Origin: CAYMGM01 sp964390005
GTDB taxonomy: Bacteria; Pseudomonadota; Alphaproteobacteria; UBA9219
Assembly: GCA_964390005.1 (NCBI GenBank)
Contig: CAYMGM010000004.1
Location: 1-64,000 of the forward strand
DNA length: 64,000 bases
Reading direction: 5' to 3'
Shown: piece after piece, positions 52,738 through 61,276 of the stretch
Position numbering within the stretch: position 1 is the first letter of the stretch
Layout of the letters: every line of letters begins with the position of its first letter
Notes under the pieces: model-generated
The model's database searches: none
Seen by the model: only the letters and a program-made list of their open reading frames with translations
Told to the model about the DNA's origin: nothing
Made by a program: the position numbers and the translations under genes

Positions 52738-53813
52738 CGTCTTTCTCCGAAAATCTTGCGGGGGTCGAAAGCGTCGCGGGCGGCTTCGCCGACGAAAATA
52801 AGAAGCGTTAGCAACAACCCCAGCACCGCAAAGGCGCTGAGCCCCAGCCACGGCGCTTCAAGGTTGTTTTTGCCCTGATTGAGCAGCTCACCCAAAGAAG
52901 GCGAGCCCGGCGGCAGGCCAAAGCCCAAGAAGTCAAGCGCGGTCAGTGTGGTGATGGCGTGGTTCAGCACAAAGGGCAAATAGGTCATTGTGGCGACCAT
53001 CGCGTTGGGCAGAATGTGCCGGACGATGATCAGGCTATCGCGCGCGCCCAGCGCTTTGGCGGCGCGGACATAATCAAGGTTGCGGGCGCGCAGAAACTCG
53101 GCGCGCACGACATGGACCAGCGACATCCACGAAAACAGCAGCATCAGCAACAGAAGCCACCAGAAATTAGGCTGAACCAAGCTGGCCATGATGATCAAAA
53201 GATACAAAACGGGCATGCCGCCCCAGATCTCGATAAAACGCTGAAAGATTAAATCCGTTTTGCCGCCAAAATAGCCTTGAACCGCGCCCGCTGCGATGCC
53301 GATCAATGACGAGAAAAGGGTCAGCGTCAGGCCAAACAAGACCGAGAGACGAAAGCCATAAATAATGCGCGCCAAAACATCGCGGCCTTGGTCGTCGGTT
53401 CCCAGCCAATTGTCGGCGGAAGGCGGCGAGGGGGCGGGGCGGCCCAAATCGTAATTGATCGTGTCGTAGGAATAGGGGATGAGGGGCCAAATCATCCAGC
53501 CTTTGGCTTCGATCTGGTTTTTGACAAAGGGGTCGCGGTAATGGGCTTCGGTTTCAAACGTGCCGCCAAAGGTCGTTTCGGGGTAGGCGTGGAAAATAGG
53601 AAGGTAGTAAGCGCCTTCGTAACGGATCAAAAGCGGTTTGTCGTTGGCGACGATTTCGGCCATGCCGGTGACGACAAACAAAGCCAGAAAAATCCATAGG
53701 CCCCAAAAGCCGCGCTTGTTGGCCCGAAAGTTAGCCCAGCGCCGCGCCGCCAGTGGCGAGAATGTCGGAAAGGAAAAAGCCACGCTTTTTTGCCTGCCAC
53801 GTTTTGATTTCAA
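52734..53813 (-). CDS. yejE: peptide ABC transporter permease YejE
   Basis: YejE is the second membrane subunit of the YejABEF importer. The 359-aa protein (TTG at 53813 at the earliest; GTG a few codons later also fits) has a long N-terminal periplasmic loop with the YejE sequence YEGAYYLPIFHAYPETTFGG and then NWLGTDDQGRDVLARIIYGF, the hallmark of DppC/YejE permeases. About six transmembrane helices follow with the EAA loop ARAKAL-like VRAAKALGARD. It is translationally coupled to yejF. yejB is 18 kb away. Confidence 0.94.
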   Translation of the reverse strand: MKSKRGRQKSVAFSFPTFSPLAARRWANFRANKRGFWGLWIFLALFVVTGMAEIVANDKPLLIRYEGAYYLPIFHAYPETTFGGTFETEAHYRDPFVKNQIEAKGWMIWPLIPYSYDTINYDLGRPAPSPPSADNWLGTDDQGRDVLARIIYGFRLSVLFGLTLTLFSSLIGIAAGAVQGYFGGKTDLIFQRFIEIWGGMPVLYLLIIMASLVQPNFWWLLLLMLLFSWMSLVHVVRAEFLRARNLDYVRAAKALGARDSLIIVRHILPNAMVATMTYLPFVLNHAITTLTALDFLGFGLPPGSPSLGELLNQGKNNLEAPWLGLSAFAVLGLLLTLLIFVGEAARDAFDPRKIFGERR

Positions 53814-53976
53814 TTCAAAAAAGAGGCTTCAAGATAGACCATGCTTTGGGCCTTGCTTCAATGAAAAACATGCGCCTATGATTGATAGAAAGGCTTTCTT
53901 TTGCCGTAATTCTATCCTTGCATCGCCGTAATCGTCCTTTACGCTTTCCTTCATGTCACAATCAGGAGGCTTATCC

Positions 53977-54504
53977 ATGAACATCAAGACATCGTTACGT
54001 TCCCTTGCGCTTGTTGGTGTGATGGCCACGGGGATGGGCCTGAGTTTTTCAGGTGCGGCCTATGCCGATCCGCCGCCATGGGCCGCGGGTGGAGCTGGGC
54101 AGCACGAAGAGAGAGAACACGGTTTCCATGAGCGTGATCATGACCGTGATCATGATCGGGGCCCGGAAAGGCATGCGATGCCGCGGGGTGGCGCATCGAT
54201 GCATTTCGACGACGGGCGTCGGGATCAAATCTACGCCTATATGCGCGAAACTCATCGCGGCCATTGCCCGCCGGGGTTAGCCAAAAAGCATAACGGATGC
54301 CATGCGCCGCGCCAAAGCCGCAAATATCATGTCGGCGGCGTTTTGCCGCGGACGTATCGCCCCGTTCCGCCCGCGCTGATGACCCGTTTAGGGCCGCCGC
54401 CGCAGGGCGCGTTTTATGCGCTGGTCGATAATGACGTTCTGTTGGCCAGCGAAGCGGGGAAAAAGATTTTGGATGCTGTGACGCTTCTTTCTGCCATCCA
54501 GTGA
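53977..54504 (+). CDS. RcnB-family periplasmic protein, 175 aa
   Basis: The ATG at 53977 follows AGGAGG, making it the likely start. A signal peptide ends at GAAYA. A His/Asp/Arg-rich segment EERE...HERDHDRDHDRGPERH (about 44-65) could bind metal. The C-terminal domain matches RcnB, a periplasmic nickel/cobalt homeostasis family: a strand-turn VGGVLPRTYRPVPPALMTRLG, then PPPQGAFYALVDNDVLLASE ending with a GKKILDAV helix. The metal is a guess. A terminator follows at 54534-54557. Confidence 0.72.
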   Translation: MNIKTSLRSLALVGVMATGMGLSFSGAAYADPPPWAAGGAGQHEEREHGFHERDHDRDHDRGPERHAMPRGGASMHFDDGRRDQIYAYMRETHRGHCPPGLAKKHNGCHAPRQSRKYHVGGVLPRTYRPVPPALMTRLGPPPQGAFYALVDNDVLLASEAGKKILDAVTLLSAIQ

Positions 54505-54533
54505 CCGTCAAAAGCTCTCGGAGAAGAGAAAAA

Positions 54534-54557
54534 GAAAGGCGCCGGAAGGCGCCTTTC
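54534..54557. terminator. intrinsic terminator between the RcnB-like gene and gmd
   Basis: GAAAGGCGCC GGAA GGCGCCTTTC, a perfect 10-bp stem with a GGAA tetraloop, preceded by an A-run and followed by a TT-rich stretch. It serves convergent genes. Confidence 0.85.
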
Positions 54558-54582
54558 TTCAGTTTGATAGAACGGCGAGAAA

Positions 54583-55611
54583 TCAGCGCGTGACGCCTGC
54601 GCGGCGCAAATCGGCTTCGACCATCATCTCGACCAGTTTGGGCAAGGCTGTTTGAGCCGTCCAGCCCATCTTTTCTTTGGCTTTAGCGGGGTTGCCAATT
54701 AAAAGCTCAACCTCGGCCGGGCGGTAGAACTCGGGATTGACGCGGACCCAGACTTTGCCGGATTTCTTTTCGGTTCCCGTCTCGCCAGTGCCTTCGCCTT
54801 GCCAAATGATTTCCGTTCCCATCGCGGCGGCGGCCATGTTCACAAAATCGCGGATCGTCGTCGTGACGCCTGTCGCAAGCAGGTAATCATCGGGCTTTTC
54901 CTGCTGCAGCATGGCCCACATGCCTTGGACATAATCGCCCGCAAAGCCCCAGTCGCGCTTGGCATCCAAATTGCCCAGCTCAAGGCAGGCCTGTTTGCCC
55001 GCTGCGATGGCGGCAAGGCTGGTGGTGATTTTGCGCGTCACGAACTCAAGCCCGCGCAGCGGCGATTCATGGTTGAACAAAATGCCCGAGCAAGCGAACA
55101 GGTTATAGGATTCGCGGTAGTTCACCGTGATCCAGTGCCCATAGACCTTGGCGCAGCCATAGGGGCTGCGGGGGTAGAAGGGCGTTTTTTCCGTCTGCGG
55201 GATTTCTTGGACCTTGCCGAACATCTCGGAGGTCGAAGCTTGGTAATACCGCGTCTCGGGCAAATGATCGCGCAGGACGTTTAAAAAGCGCGTGACCGAA
55301 AGCCCGTCAAGGTCGCCCGTGTAAAGCGGCTGCGTGAACGACGTCGGTACAAAGCTTTGCGCCGCCAGATTGTACACTTCATCGGGGCGGATTTTTAAAA
55401 GCGCTTGTTCAATGCTTGAGGAATCTTGCAACTCCATGCAGACCAGGTTCACTTGATCGCGAATGCCAAGCTCGTCAATGCGCCAAAAGGTGGGCGAGCT
55501 GGTCCGGCGATAGGTTCCATAAACCTGATAGCCTTTTGAAAGAAGGAACTGCGCTAAATACGCGCCATCTTGTCCCGTGATACCTGTCAAAAGAGCTTTT
55601 TTTTGTGACAT
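54583..55611 (-). CDS. gmd: GDP-mannose 4,6-dehydratase
   Basis: Gmd makes GDP-4-keto-6-deoxymannose, the precursor of GDP-fucose, -rhamnose or -perosamine for surface glycans. The start at 55611 (second of two adjacent ATGs) has GAGG 7 bp upstream; the product is 342 aa. NADP motif is GITGQDGAYLAQFLL, YxxxK active site in SPYGCAKVYGHWITVNYRES, and RRTSSPTFWRIDELG is the Gmd loop. The closing enzyme (epimerase/reductase) is not in the window. The product may be used with the glycosyltransferase at 56.4 kb (inference). Confidence 0.95.
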   Translation of the reverse strand: MSQKKALLTGITGQDGAYLAQFLLSKGYQVYGTYRRTSSPTFWRIDELGIRDQVNLVCMELQDSSSIEQALLKIRPDEVYNLAAQSFVPTSFTQPLYTGDLDGLSVTRFLNVLRDHLPETRYYQASTSEMFGKVQEIPQTEKTPFYPRSPYGCAKVYGHWITVNYRESYNLFACSGILFNHESPLRGLEFVTRKITTSLAAIAAGKQACLELGNLDAKRDWGFAGDYVQGMWAMLQQEKPDDYLLATGVTTTIRDFVNMAAAAMGTEIIWQGEGTGETGTEKKSGKVWVRVNPEFYRPAEVELLIGNPAKAKEKMGWTAQTALPKLVEMMVEADLRRAGVTR

Positions 55612-55763
55612 CATGTCCTCTGTAGGTCGTGAAAAGAGAAAAGGCGTTTTGGCGAGAGAAGGCGCGATTCGCCCCCTTACCGAAAAGGCCCTTGGGCGAT
55701 AACACAGAATAGCGGGCCTGACAACCAAAGGGCCATCAAAAACCTGCGAATCGGCTGTTTTCC

Positions 55764-56327
55764 TTAAGAACCCACGCCGCCATAGCGAATCGCCGTGATC
55801 TCGACGCTTTGCGGGCCCGCTGGCGTATGCAACGTGACCTCGTCGCCGATATGCGCGCGCATCAAGCTGCGGGCGACGGGCGATATCCAGCTGATTTTGC
55901 CCACCGCCATATCGGCTTCGTCGATACCGACCAAGGTGACAGTGCGGGCGACGCCTTCGTCGTTTTCATAGGTGACCGTCGCGCCAAAAAAGACCTGAGA
56001 CAGGTTTTGTTGCTGCGACGGGTCCACGACTTCGGCGCTGTCAATGCGTTTGGTCAAATAGCGCACGCGGCGGTCGATCTCACGCAGGCGCTTCTTGCCG
56101 TAGATATAATCGCCGTTTTCCGACCGATCGCCATTGCCCGCCGCCCATGCGACGACCTCGACCACTTTGGGGCGCTCGGTGTGCAGCAGTTGCCGCAGCT
56201 CAGTCTTCAGCGCTTCCAGTCCGGCGGGCGTCATGTAATTCTTTTGCCCCGGCGGCAGCGCGGGCAAACCGGCTTCGTCGTCTTCGGCGTCGGTGGTTTC
56301 TGTTTCTTTTGTAAAGGCCTTGCTCAT
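55764..56327 (-). CDS. greB: transcript cleavage factor GreB
   Basis: GreB stimulates RNA polymerase to cut backtracked transcripts. The start at 56327 gives 187 aa; the first 25 residues are an acidic, low-complexity tail not present in E. coli GreB. The coiled-coil tip AGNGDRSENGDYIYGKKRLR (with the acidic pair) and the C-terminal FKBP-like domain WISPVARSLMRAHIGDEVTL define the family. GDRSENGDY fits GreB better than GreA (GDLSENAEY). It is divergent from the glycosyltransferase at 56429. Confidence 0.92.
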   Translation of the reverse strand: MSKAFTKETETTDAEDDEAGLPALPPGQKNYMTPAGLEALKTELRQLLHTERPKVVEVVAWAAGNGDRSENGDYIYGKKRLREIDRRVRYLTKRIDSAEVVDPSQQQNLSQVFFGATVTYENDEGVARTVTLVGIDEADMAVGKISWISPVARSLMRAHIGDEVTLHTPAGPQSVEITAIRYGGVGS

Positions 56328-56428
56328 GTCTTTTTTTCTTTGGTTAAACACGCTAAAGCTAAAAGTGAAAGGCGCGGGCGCTTCTGTCAAGTCTGTGGCT
56401 TCAGAAAAACCTTGAAGGTAAGGAACAT

Positions 56429-57610
56429 ATGGCAAAGCATGTTTTCGGTTTCTATGGCCCAAACGCTAACAATGCTCTGAAAGTCAGCAGCGACTATTTC
56501 AAGCAAGGCTTTGCCGCGCGTGGCTATGACGTTGACATTATCGATGCCGCCAGTGCGGCAGACAAAGCGCGCGTTCTTGCGGCGCTACAAGCGGGCAGGG
56601 TTGCCTTTGGCTTTGGCTTGCAAGGCGTTGGATCGCTTTTGAGCTTTGAAGACGAAATCGTGGCGTGGCAAGCCTTTGGCGTTCCTTTTGTGGGGCTGCA
56701 TCACGATCATCCTTGCTATAATACGCTGCATCACCTCTCGGCCAGCCGCTTTGTCGGGAATCTTTATTTCTATCGGTGTTTTCTGGAAGACAAACTGCGT
56801 TTTTTGCCTAGCGCGCAATTGTCGCGGGCGGCGTCGTTTGGGTTTCTTCAAGCCGATTTGCCGCCAGCGCCGCCGTTCGAGACGCGGCCTTTTCGCTTTC
56901 TGTATCCGAAGACGGGGCAGAGGCCAGCGAGCTTTTTAAGCTTTTTGGCCGAGGTTCCGGCGAATGTGCGTATGGCGCTGACCGATCAGATCGTCAGGCT
57001 TTTGCAAGATCCCAATCTTTCGATTTGTCAGATGGTCGGCGAGCTTTTCGATGCCTTGCGTTTGGACCGGCAAGAACAGTTCATCCTGTTTTGGCATTTC
57101 GTCAAAATGATCGATAGTTATATTCGCGCGCAGCATGCGATGCTTTTTGTGCAGTGGCTGATGAAACAAGAAGGCGCGGTCATTGTGGGCAACGGGTGGG
57201 ATTTTTTGGATAAAACGGGCGCGCGGGCTTCGTTTTTGCCATCGATGGATTTCGGCGCGATGGATGCGCTGTATCAGCAGGCGCGTTTTGTGTGTAATAC
57301 CAATCCTCATGGGCACGATTTTGTTCATGAGCGCGTTCTGATCGGCTTGGCCTATGGCGCATGCGTTCTTTCCGATAGCAACAGTTGGTGGGATACGCAT
57401 GGGGGCGCTTTGCCTGCGCTTTCTTTGTTCAATTGGCGCGCGCCGCTTGACGCGCAGCTTGAGGCGATCATGGATCTTCCCGACGCCGCCGCGCGCGCGG
57501 CCCAAGGGCCGGAAGCGGCCAACAAGCTTTTTCAAACGAAGCCTTTCGACGCTGTTCTGGCTTTCGTCGATGATTTACGTTCTTTTGCCGCAGAAAACGC
57601 GGCGTCTTGA
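56429..57610 (+). CDS. probable glycosyltransferase, CgeB/Glyco_trans_1_2-like
   Basis: The 393-aa cytoplasmic protein has an N-terminal half of beta-alpha character (KHVFGFYGPNANNALKVSSD; VGLHHDHPCYN) and a C-terminal segment FVCNTNPHGHDFVHERVLIG, then LAYGACVLSDSN. The second is typical of the nucleotide-sugar domain of CgeB-like glycosyltransferases: conserved His/Glu in HER and a small glycine turn. The donor is unknown. It sits next to greB and 21 bp ahead of a GGCT-like gene, with AAGGAAC before the ATG. gmd nearby might supply a deoxyhexose (inference). Confidence 0.65.
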   Translation: MAKHVFGFYGPNANNALKVSSDYFKQGFAARGYDVDIIDAASAADKARVLAALQAGRVAFGFGLQGVGSLLSFEDEIVAWQAFGVPFVGLHHDHPCYNTLHHLSASRFVGNLYFYRCFLEDKLRFLPSAQLSRAASFGFLQADLPPAPPFETRPFRFLYPKTGQRPASFLSFLAEVPANVRMALTDQIVRLLQDPNLSICQMVGELFDALRLDRQEQFILFWHFVKMIDSYIRAQHAMLFVQWLMKQEGAVIVGNGWDFLDKTGARASFLPSMDFGAMDALYQQARFVCNTNPHGHDFVHERVLIGLAYGACVLSDSNSWWDTHGGALPALSLFNWRAPLDAQLEAIMDLPDAAARAAQGPEAANKLFQTKPFDAVLAFVDDLRSFAAENAAS

Positions 57611-57631
57611 TAGGGAAAGGAGCCTCTGCCG

Positions 57632-58147
57632 ATGCCTTCTTTGAATGTTTTTGTTTATGGTACGCTCAAACAGGGCTGCCGCAATCATGCGCGTTATGCG
57701 GCGGGCGCTGCCGAGATTTTGCCCGCGCGCGTTTGGGGGCGCCTTTATGCTTTGCGCGGGCTTGACTATCCGGGGCTTGAGCTGCCGCCCGCTCTTTTGC
57801 TGGCAACGGGAACAAACGATCCTTTGGCCGATGCGGCGTTGGCGGCAGATTATGCGGCGCGCGGCGTAAGCTTTGACCCTCAAGGGCCGCAGGGCTTTGG
57901 GGCCGTTCATGGCGAGTGTTTGCGTTTTGACGATCCGGCCAAGGCCTTGCCAGCTTTGGATGCGCTGGAAGGCTTTGTGCCGCAAGGCGCAGTGGGCGGG
58001 GCTTCTTCAGACGAGCCGCCTTATAGCCGGTCGCTGATTGCCGCACAGACCGATTTGGGGGCCGAGCCTTTGTGGGTTTATCACATGGCCGCGCCGATTG
58101 ATGGCGTTTTGATCCCCAAAGGGGTTTGGTATCCGCCGCTGCCATAA
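57632..58147 (+). CDS. gamma-glutamylcyclotransferase-like protein
   Basis: The 171-aa protein has the GGCT/AIG2 fold start LNVFVYGTLKQG (5-16), whose YGTLKxG loop binds the gamma-glutamyl group. VHGECLRFDDPAKALPALDA and LEGF follow with the catalytic-type Glu, then YSRSLIAAQTDLGAEPLWVY. Such enzymes release 5-oxoproline from gamma-glutamyl compounds; the substrate here is unknown. AAAGGAGCC precedes the ATG. The 280 bp to nrdA contain the FNR-type site described separately. Confidence 0.85.
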   Translation: MPSLNVFVYGTLKQGCRNHARYAAGAAEILPARVWGRLYALRGLDYPGLELPPALLLATGTNDPLADAALAADYAARGVSFDPQGPQGFGAVHGECLRFDDPAKALPALDALEGFVPQGAVGGASSDEPPYSRSLIAAQTDLGAEPLWVYHMAAPIDGVLIPKGVWYPPLP

Positions 58148-58297
58148 AACAGGGTTGGTTTGTTGAAAGGGCGAGACGATCGGCCTTAAGCCTCTGATTC
58201 GGCCTGTTTGGGTTGCTCTGCAGCAATCAACATATAGATTGTTACGCTTTAAAAATTAATAGATGTGGTAGAAAAAGTTGTTTTTGCGCCTTCGTTC

Positions 58298-58311
58298 TTG
58301 ATCGAGATCAA
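58298..58311. promoter_or_regulatory. perfect FNR/CRP-Fnr-type binding site upstream of nrdAB
   Basis: TTGAT-CGAG-ATCAA, an exact match to the consensus TTGAT-N4-ATCAA. Its centre is about 123 bp upstream of the nrdA ATG. FNR and FixK/FnrL-type factors bind such sites to respond to low oxygen. The promoter position is not defined, so activation versus repression cannot be told. Confidence 0.65.
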
Positions 58312-58427
58312 GAATTTTGAGCGACAAAAGGCGCACGATCCCCCCTGTCTGAAAGGCGCGCCATTCGGCACCAGCGCCGATCCAACGAAGGGGAAGGGCC
58401 TTAGAAGGCCTCAAAGGAGATGACGTT

Positions 58428-60269
58428 ATGTTTGATATGCGACAAGTCGAAACCGGTCGGCGCGTTCAGACGGATCCATCGCGCGATGCGCTTTTGACGC
58501 GCTTTGGGTTGGCGACACTGGCGGATCGTTATTTGCTGCCGGGCGAAGGCCCGCAAGATATGTTTGCGCGCGTGGCGATGGCCTATGCCGACGATGATGC
58601 GCATGCGCAGCGCCTGTACGATTACATGAGCCAATTATGGTTTATGCCTGCGACGCCCGTTTTAAGCAATGGCGGCGCGAAGCGAGGCTTGCCGATTTCG
58701 TGTTTTTTGAACGAATGCAGCGACAGCCTGGACGGCATCGTCGATTTGTGGAACGAAAATGTGTGGCTCGCGGCGCTGGGGGGCGGGATCGGCTCGTACT
58801 GGGGGCATTTGCGCTCAATTGGTGAGAATGTCGGGCGCAATGGAAAAACGTCGGGCATCATTCCCTTTATCCGCGTGCAGGACAGTTTGACGCTGGCCAT
58901 CAGTCAGGGAAGCTTGCGGCGCGGCTCGGCGGCTTGTTACTTGCCGGTCAATCATCCCGAGATCGAAGAGTTTATCGAAATGCGCCGCCCCACCGGGGGC
59001 GATCCAAACCGCAAAGCCTTGAACCTGCATCACGGCGTCGTGATTTCCGATGCTTTTATGCGGGCGGTTGAGCAAGACGCTGAATGGGCCTTGACCAGCC
59101 CCAAAGACGGCGCGGTCATGGCGCGCGTCTCGGCGCGCGCGCTGTGGATCCGTTTGCTGACGGCGCGGCTTGAAACGGGCGAGCCTTATTTGCTGTTCAT
59201 CGACAACGTCAATCGCGCGATCCCCGCGCATCACAAACTGGCGGGGCTTGGCGTTAAAATGTCGAACTTGTGCGGCGAGATCACGCTGCCAACAGGCGAA
59301 GATCATTTGGGCCGCCAGCGCACGGCGGTTTGCTGTTTGTCGTCGCTGAATCTTGAAACCTATAGCGCTTGGGAAAACGATCCGCACTTGGTTGAAGACG
59401 TGTTGCGCTTTCTGGACAATGTGCTTGAAGATTTTATTCAGCGTGCGCCCGACAGCATGGCACGCGCCCGCTATGCCGCAATGCGCGAGCGCTCGGTCGG
59501 GCTTGGCGTGATGGGCTTTCATTCGTTCTTGCAAAGCCTTTCTGTGCCGTTGGAAGGCGTGATGGCCAAGGTCTGGAATAAGCGGATCTTTCAGCATATC
59601 AAAACGCAAGCCGATGCAGCGTCGGTCAAGCTGGCGGGCGAGCGCGGCGCTTGTCCCGATGCGCAGGATTTTGGCATATCTGAACGGTTTTCTAACAAAA
59701 TCGCGATTGCGCCAACGGCGTCGATCTCGATCATTTGCGGCGGCGCAAGCCCAGGGGTCGAGCCGGTCGCGGCCAACAGCTATACGCATAAAACGCTGTC
59801 GGGAAGCTTTGCCGTGCGCAACAAATATCTGGCCGCTTTGTTGGACAAATATGGCCGCAACGACGAAGACACGTGGAGCGATATCACCTTGCACGAAGGA
59901 TCGGTGCAGCATTTGGACTTTTTGACAGACGACGAAAAGGCGACGTTCAAAACGGCGTTTGAATTGGATCAGCGCTGGCTGATCGAACTGGCCGCCGATC
60001 GCACGCCTTTTATCTGTCAGGCGCAAAGCCTCAATCTGTTTCTGCCCGCGAATGTGCATAAACGCGATTTGCATATGCTGCATTATTTGGCGTGGAAACG
60101 CGGCGTCAAAAGCCTGTATTATTGCCGGTCGAAATCGGTGCAACGCGCCGAAGCGCGCGGCGGGGTCGATGTGCAAAACGCTTCTGCCGCGCTGGCGCAA
60201 GTTCAACAAGCCGCCGCCGAGCCGCTGTTGGATGAGCCGAAATACGAAGAATGTCTGTCTTGCCAGTAA
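58428..60269 (+). CDS. nrdA: class I ribonucleotide reductase large subunit
   Basis: NrdA reduces ribonucleotides to deoxyribonucleotides. The 613-aa protein lacks the N-terminal ATP-cone that sits before residue 1 of the catalytic core in E. coli NrdA, so overall dATP inhibition is probably absent. Core motifs: MPATPVLSNGG and PISCFLNECSDSL (first redox Cys), then SNLCGEITLP with the N-x-C-x-E radical site and CCLSSLNLE, and C-terminal redox pair CLSC in ECLSCQ. AAAGGAG precedes the ATG by 8 bp. nrdB follows 11 bp later. Confidence 0.95.
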   Translation: MFDMRQVETGRRVQTDPSRDALLTRFGLATLADRYLLPGEGPQDMFARVAMAYADDDAHAQRLYDYMSQLWFMPATPVLSNGGAKRGLPISCFLNECSDSLDGIVDLWNENVWLAALGGGIGSYWGHLRSIGENVGRNGKTSGIIPFIRVQDSLTLAISQGSLRRGSAACYLPVNHPEIEEFIEMRRPTGGDPNRKALNLHHGVVISDAFMRAVEQDAEWALTSPKDGAVMARVSARALWIRLLTARLETGEPYLLFIDNVNRAIPAHHKLAGLGVKMSNLCGEITLPTGEDHLGRQRTAVCCLSSLNLETYSAWENDPHLVEDVLRFLDNVLEDFIQRAPDSMARARYAAMRERSVGLGVMGFHSFLQSLSVPLEGVMAKVWNKRIFQHIKTQADAASVKLAGERGACPDAQDFGISERFSNKIAIAPTASISIICGGASPGVEPVAANSYTHKTLSGSFAVRNKYLAALLDKYGRNDEDTWSDITLHEGSVQHLDFLTDDEKATFKTAFELDQRWLIELAADRTPFICQAQSLNLFLPANVHKRDLHMLHYLAWKRGVKSLYYCRSKSVQRAEARGGVDVQNASAALAQVQQAAAEPLLDEPKYEECLSCQ

Positions 60270-60280
60270 GGAAAATTGTT

Positions 60281-61276
60281 ATGTTAACGTCAACGTCGCC
60301 TTTGCTTATTCCCAATCCTGTTTACAAGCCGTTTCGTTATCCGTGGGCGTATGAAGCGTGGCACACGCAGCAGCAATTGCATTGGCTGCCGGAAGAAGTG
60401 CCGATGGCCGACGACGTCAAAGACTGGAAGCAAAAGCTGACCGAGGCCGAGCGCAATTTGCTGACGCAGATTTTCCGTTTCTTTACGCAAGCGGATGTCG
60501 AAGTGAACAATTGCTATATGAAAAACTACGCGCGCGTTTTTCAGCCGACCGAAGTGCAAATGATGTTGGCCGCTTTTTCGAACATCGAGACGATTCACAT
60601 CGCGGCCTATTCCTATTTGCTCGATACGATCGGCATGCCGGAAATCGAATATTCGGCCTTTCTGCACTATAAGGAAATGAAGGACAAATACGACTTCATG
60701 CAAGGTTTTAACGTGGACAGCCCGAAAGAGCTGGCGCGGACCTTGGCCGTTTTCGGTGGCTTTACCGAAGGTTTGCAGCTTTTCGCGTCGTTTGCGATGC
60801 TGATGAATTTTCCGCGTTTCAATAAAATGAAAGGCATGGGGCAGATCGTGACATGGTCCGTGCGCGACGAAACGTTGCACACGCTGTCGATGATCCGCCT
60901 GTTCCGCACGCTGGTTGAAGAAGAAAAGGGCATTCTAACGCCAGCCTTTGAAGAGGAACTGCGCGAATCTTGCCACGCGGTTGTGGGGCATGAAGACGCC
61001 TTTATCGATCTTGCGTTTGAGATGGGCGGGATCGAAGGCCTGACGGCGGCGGATGTGAAAAACTATATCCGTCATATTGCGGATCGGCGGCTTGGGCAGC
61101 TTGGCCTGCAAAAGATTTTCGATGTGCCGAAGAACCCGCTGCCGTGGATGGATGAAATCATGAACGGCGTCGAACATGCGAACTTTTTTGAAGCGCGCGC
61201 AACCGAATATAGCCGCGCCGCGACCCAAGGCACGTGGGACGAGGCCTTTGCCGCCATGGAAAAGATCGCCGGTTAA
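60281..61276 (+). CDS. nrdB: class I ribonucleotide reductase small subunit
   Basis: NrdB houses the diiron (or dimetal) site and radical. The start ATG at 60281 has AAGGA upstream and gives 331 aa. Metal ligands are seen as E in ADVEVNNCY, E and H in SNIETIHIAAYSYLLD, E in GFTEGLQLFASF, and E/H in VRDETLHTLSM. A tyrosine is present in AAYSYLL at the position of the radical Tyr, suggesting a class Ia-like enzyme. The 3' end overlaps the convergent TPR gene by 4 bp. Confidence 0.95.
   Translation: MLTSTSPLLIPNPVYKPFRYPWAYEAWHTQQQLHWLPEEVPMADDVKDWKQKLTEAERNLLTQIFRFFTQADVEVNNCYMKNYARVFQPTEVQMMLAAFSNIETIHIAAYSYLLDTIGMPEIEYSAFLHYKEMKDKYDFMQGFNVDSPKELARTLAVFGGFTEGLQLFASFAMLMNFPRFNKMKGMGQIVTWSVRDETLHTLSMIRLFRTLVEEEKGILTPAFEEELRESCHAVVGHEDAFIDLAFEMGGIEGLTAADVKNYIRHIADRRLGQLGLQKIFDVPKNPLPWMDEIMNGVEHANFFEARATEYSRAATQGTWDEAFAAMEKIAG

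Noticed and set aside
58230..58246. NrdR box upstream of nrdA (CAACATATAGATTGTTA)
   Set aside because: The arms fit only loosely (AACA/TGTT with a 7-bp spacer) and the usual second box about 31 bp away is missing.
58815..60209. 464-aa antisense ORF opposite nrdA
   Set aside because: The long open frame arises from codon bias in nrdA. It has no motifs and no ribosome-binding site.
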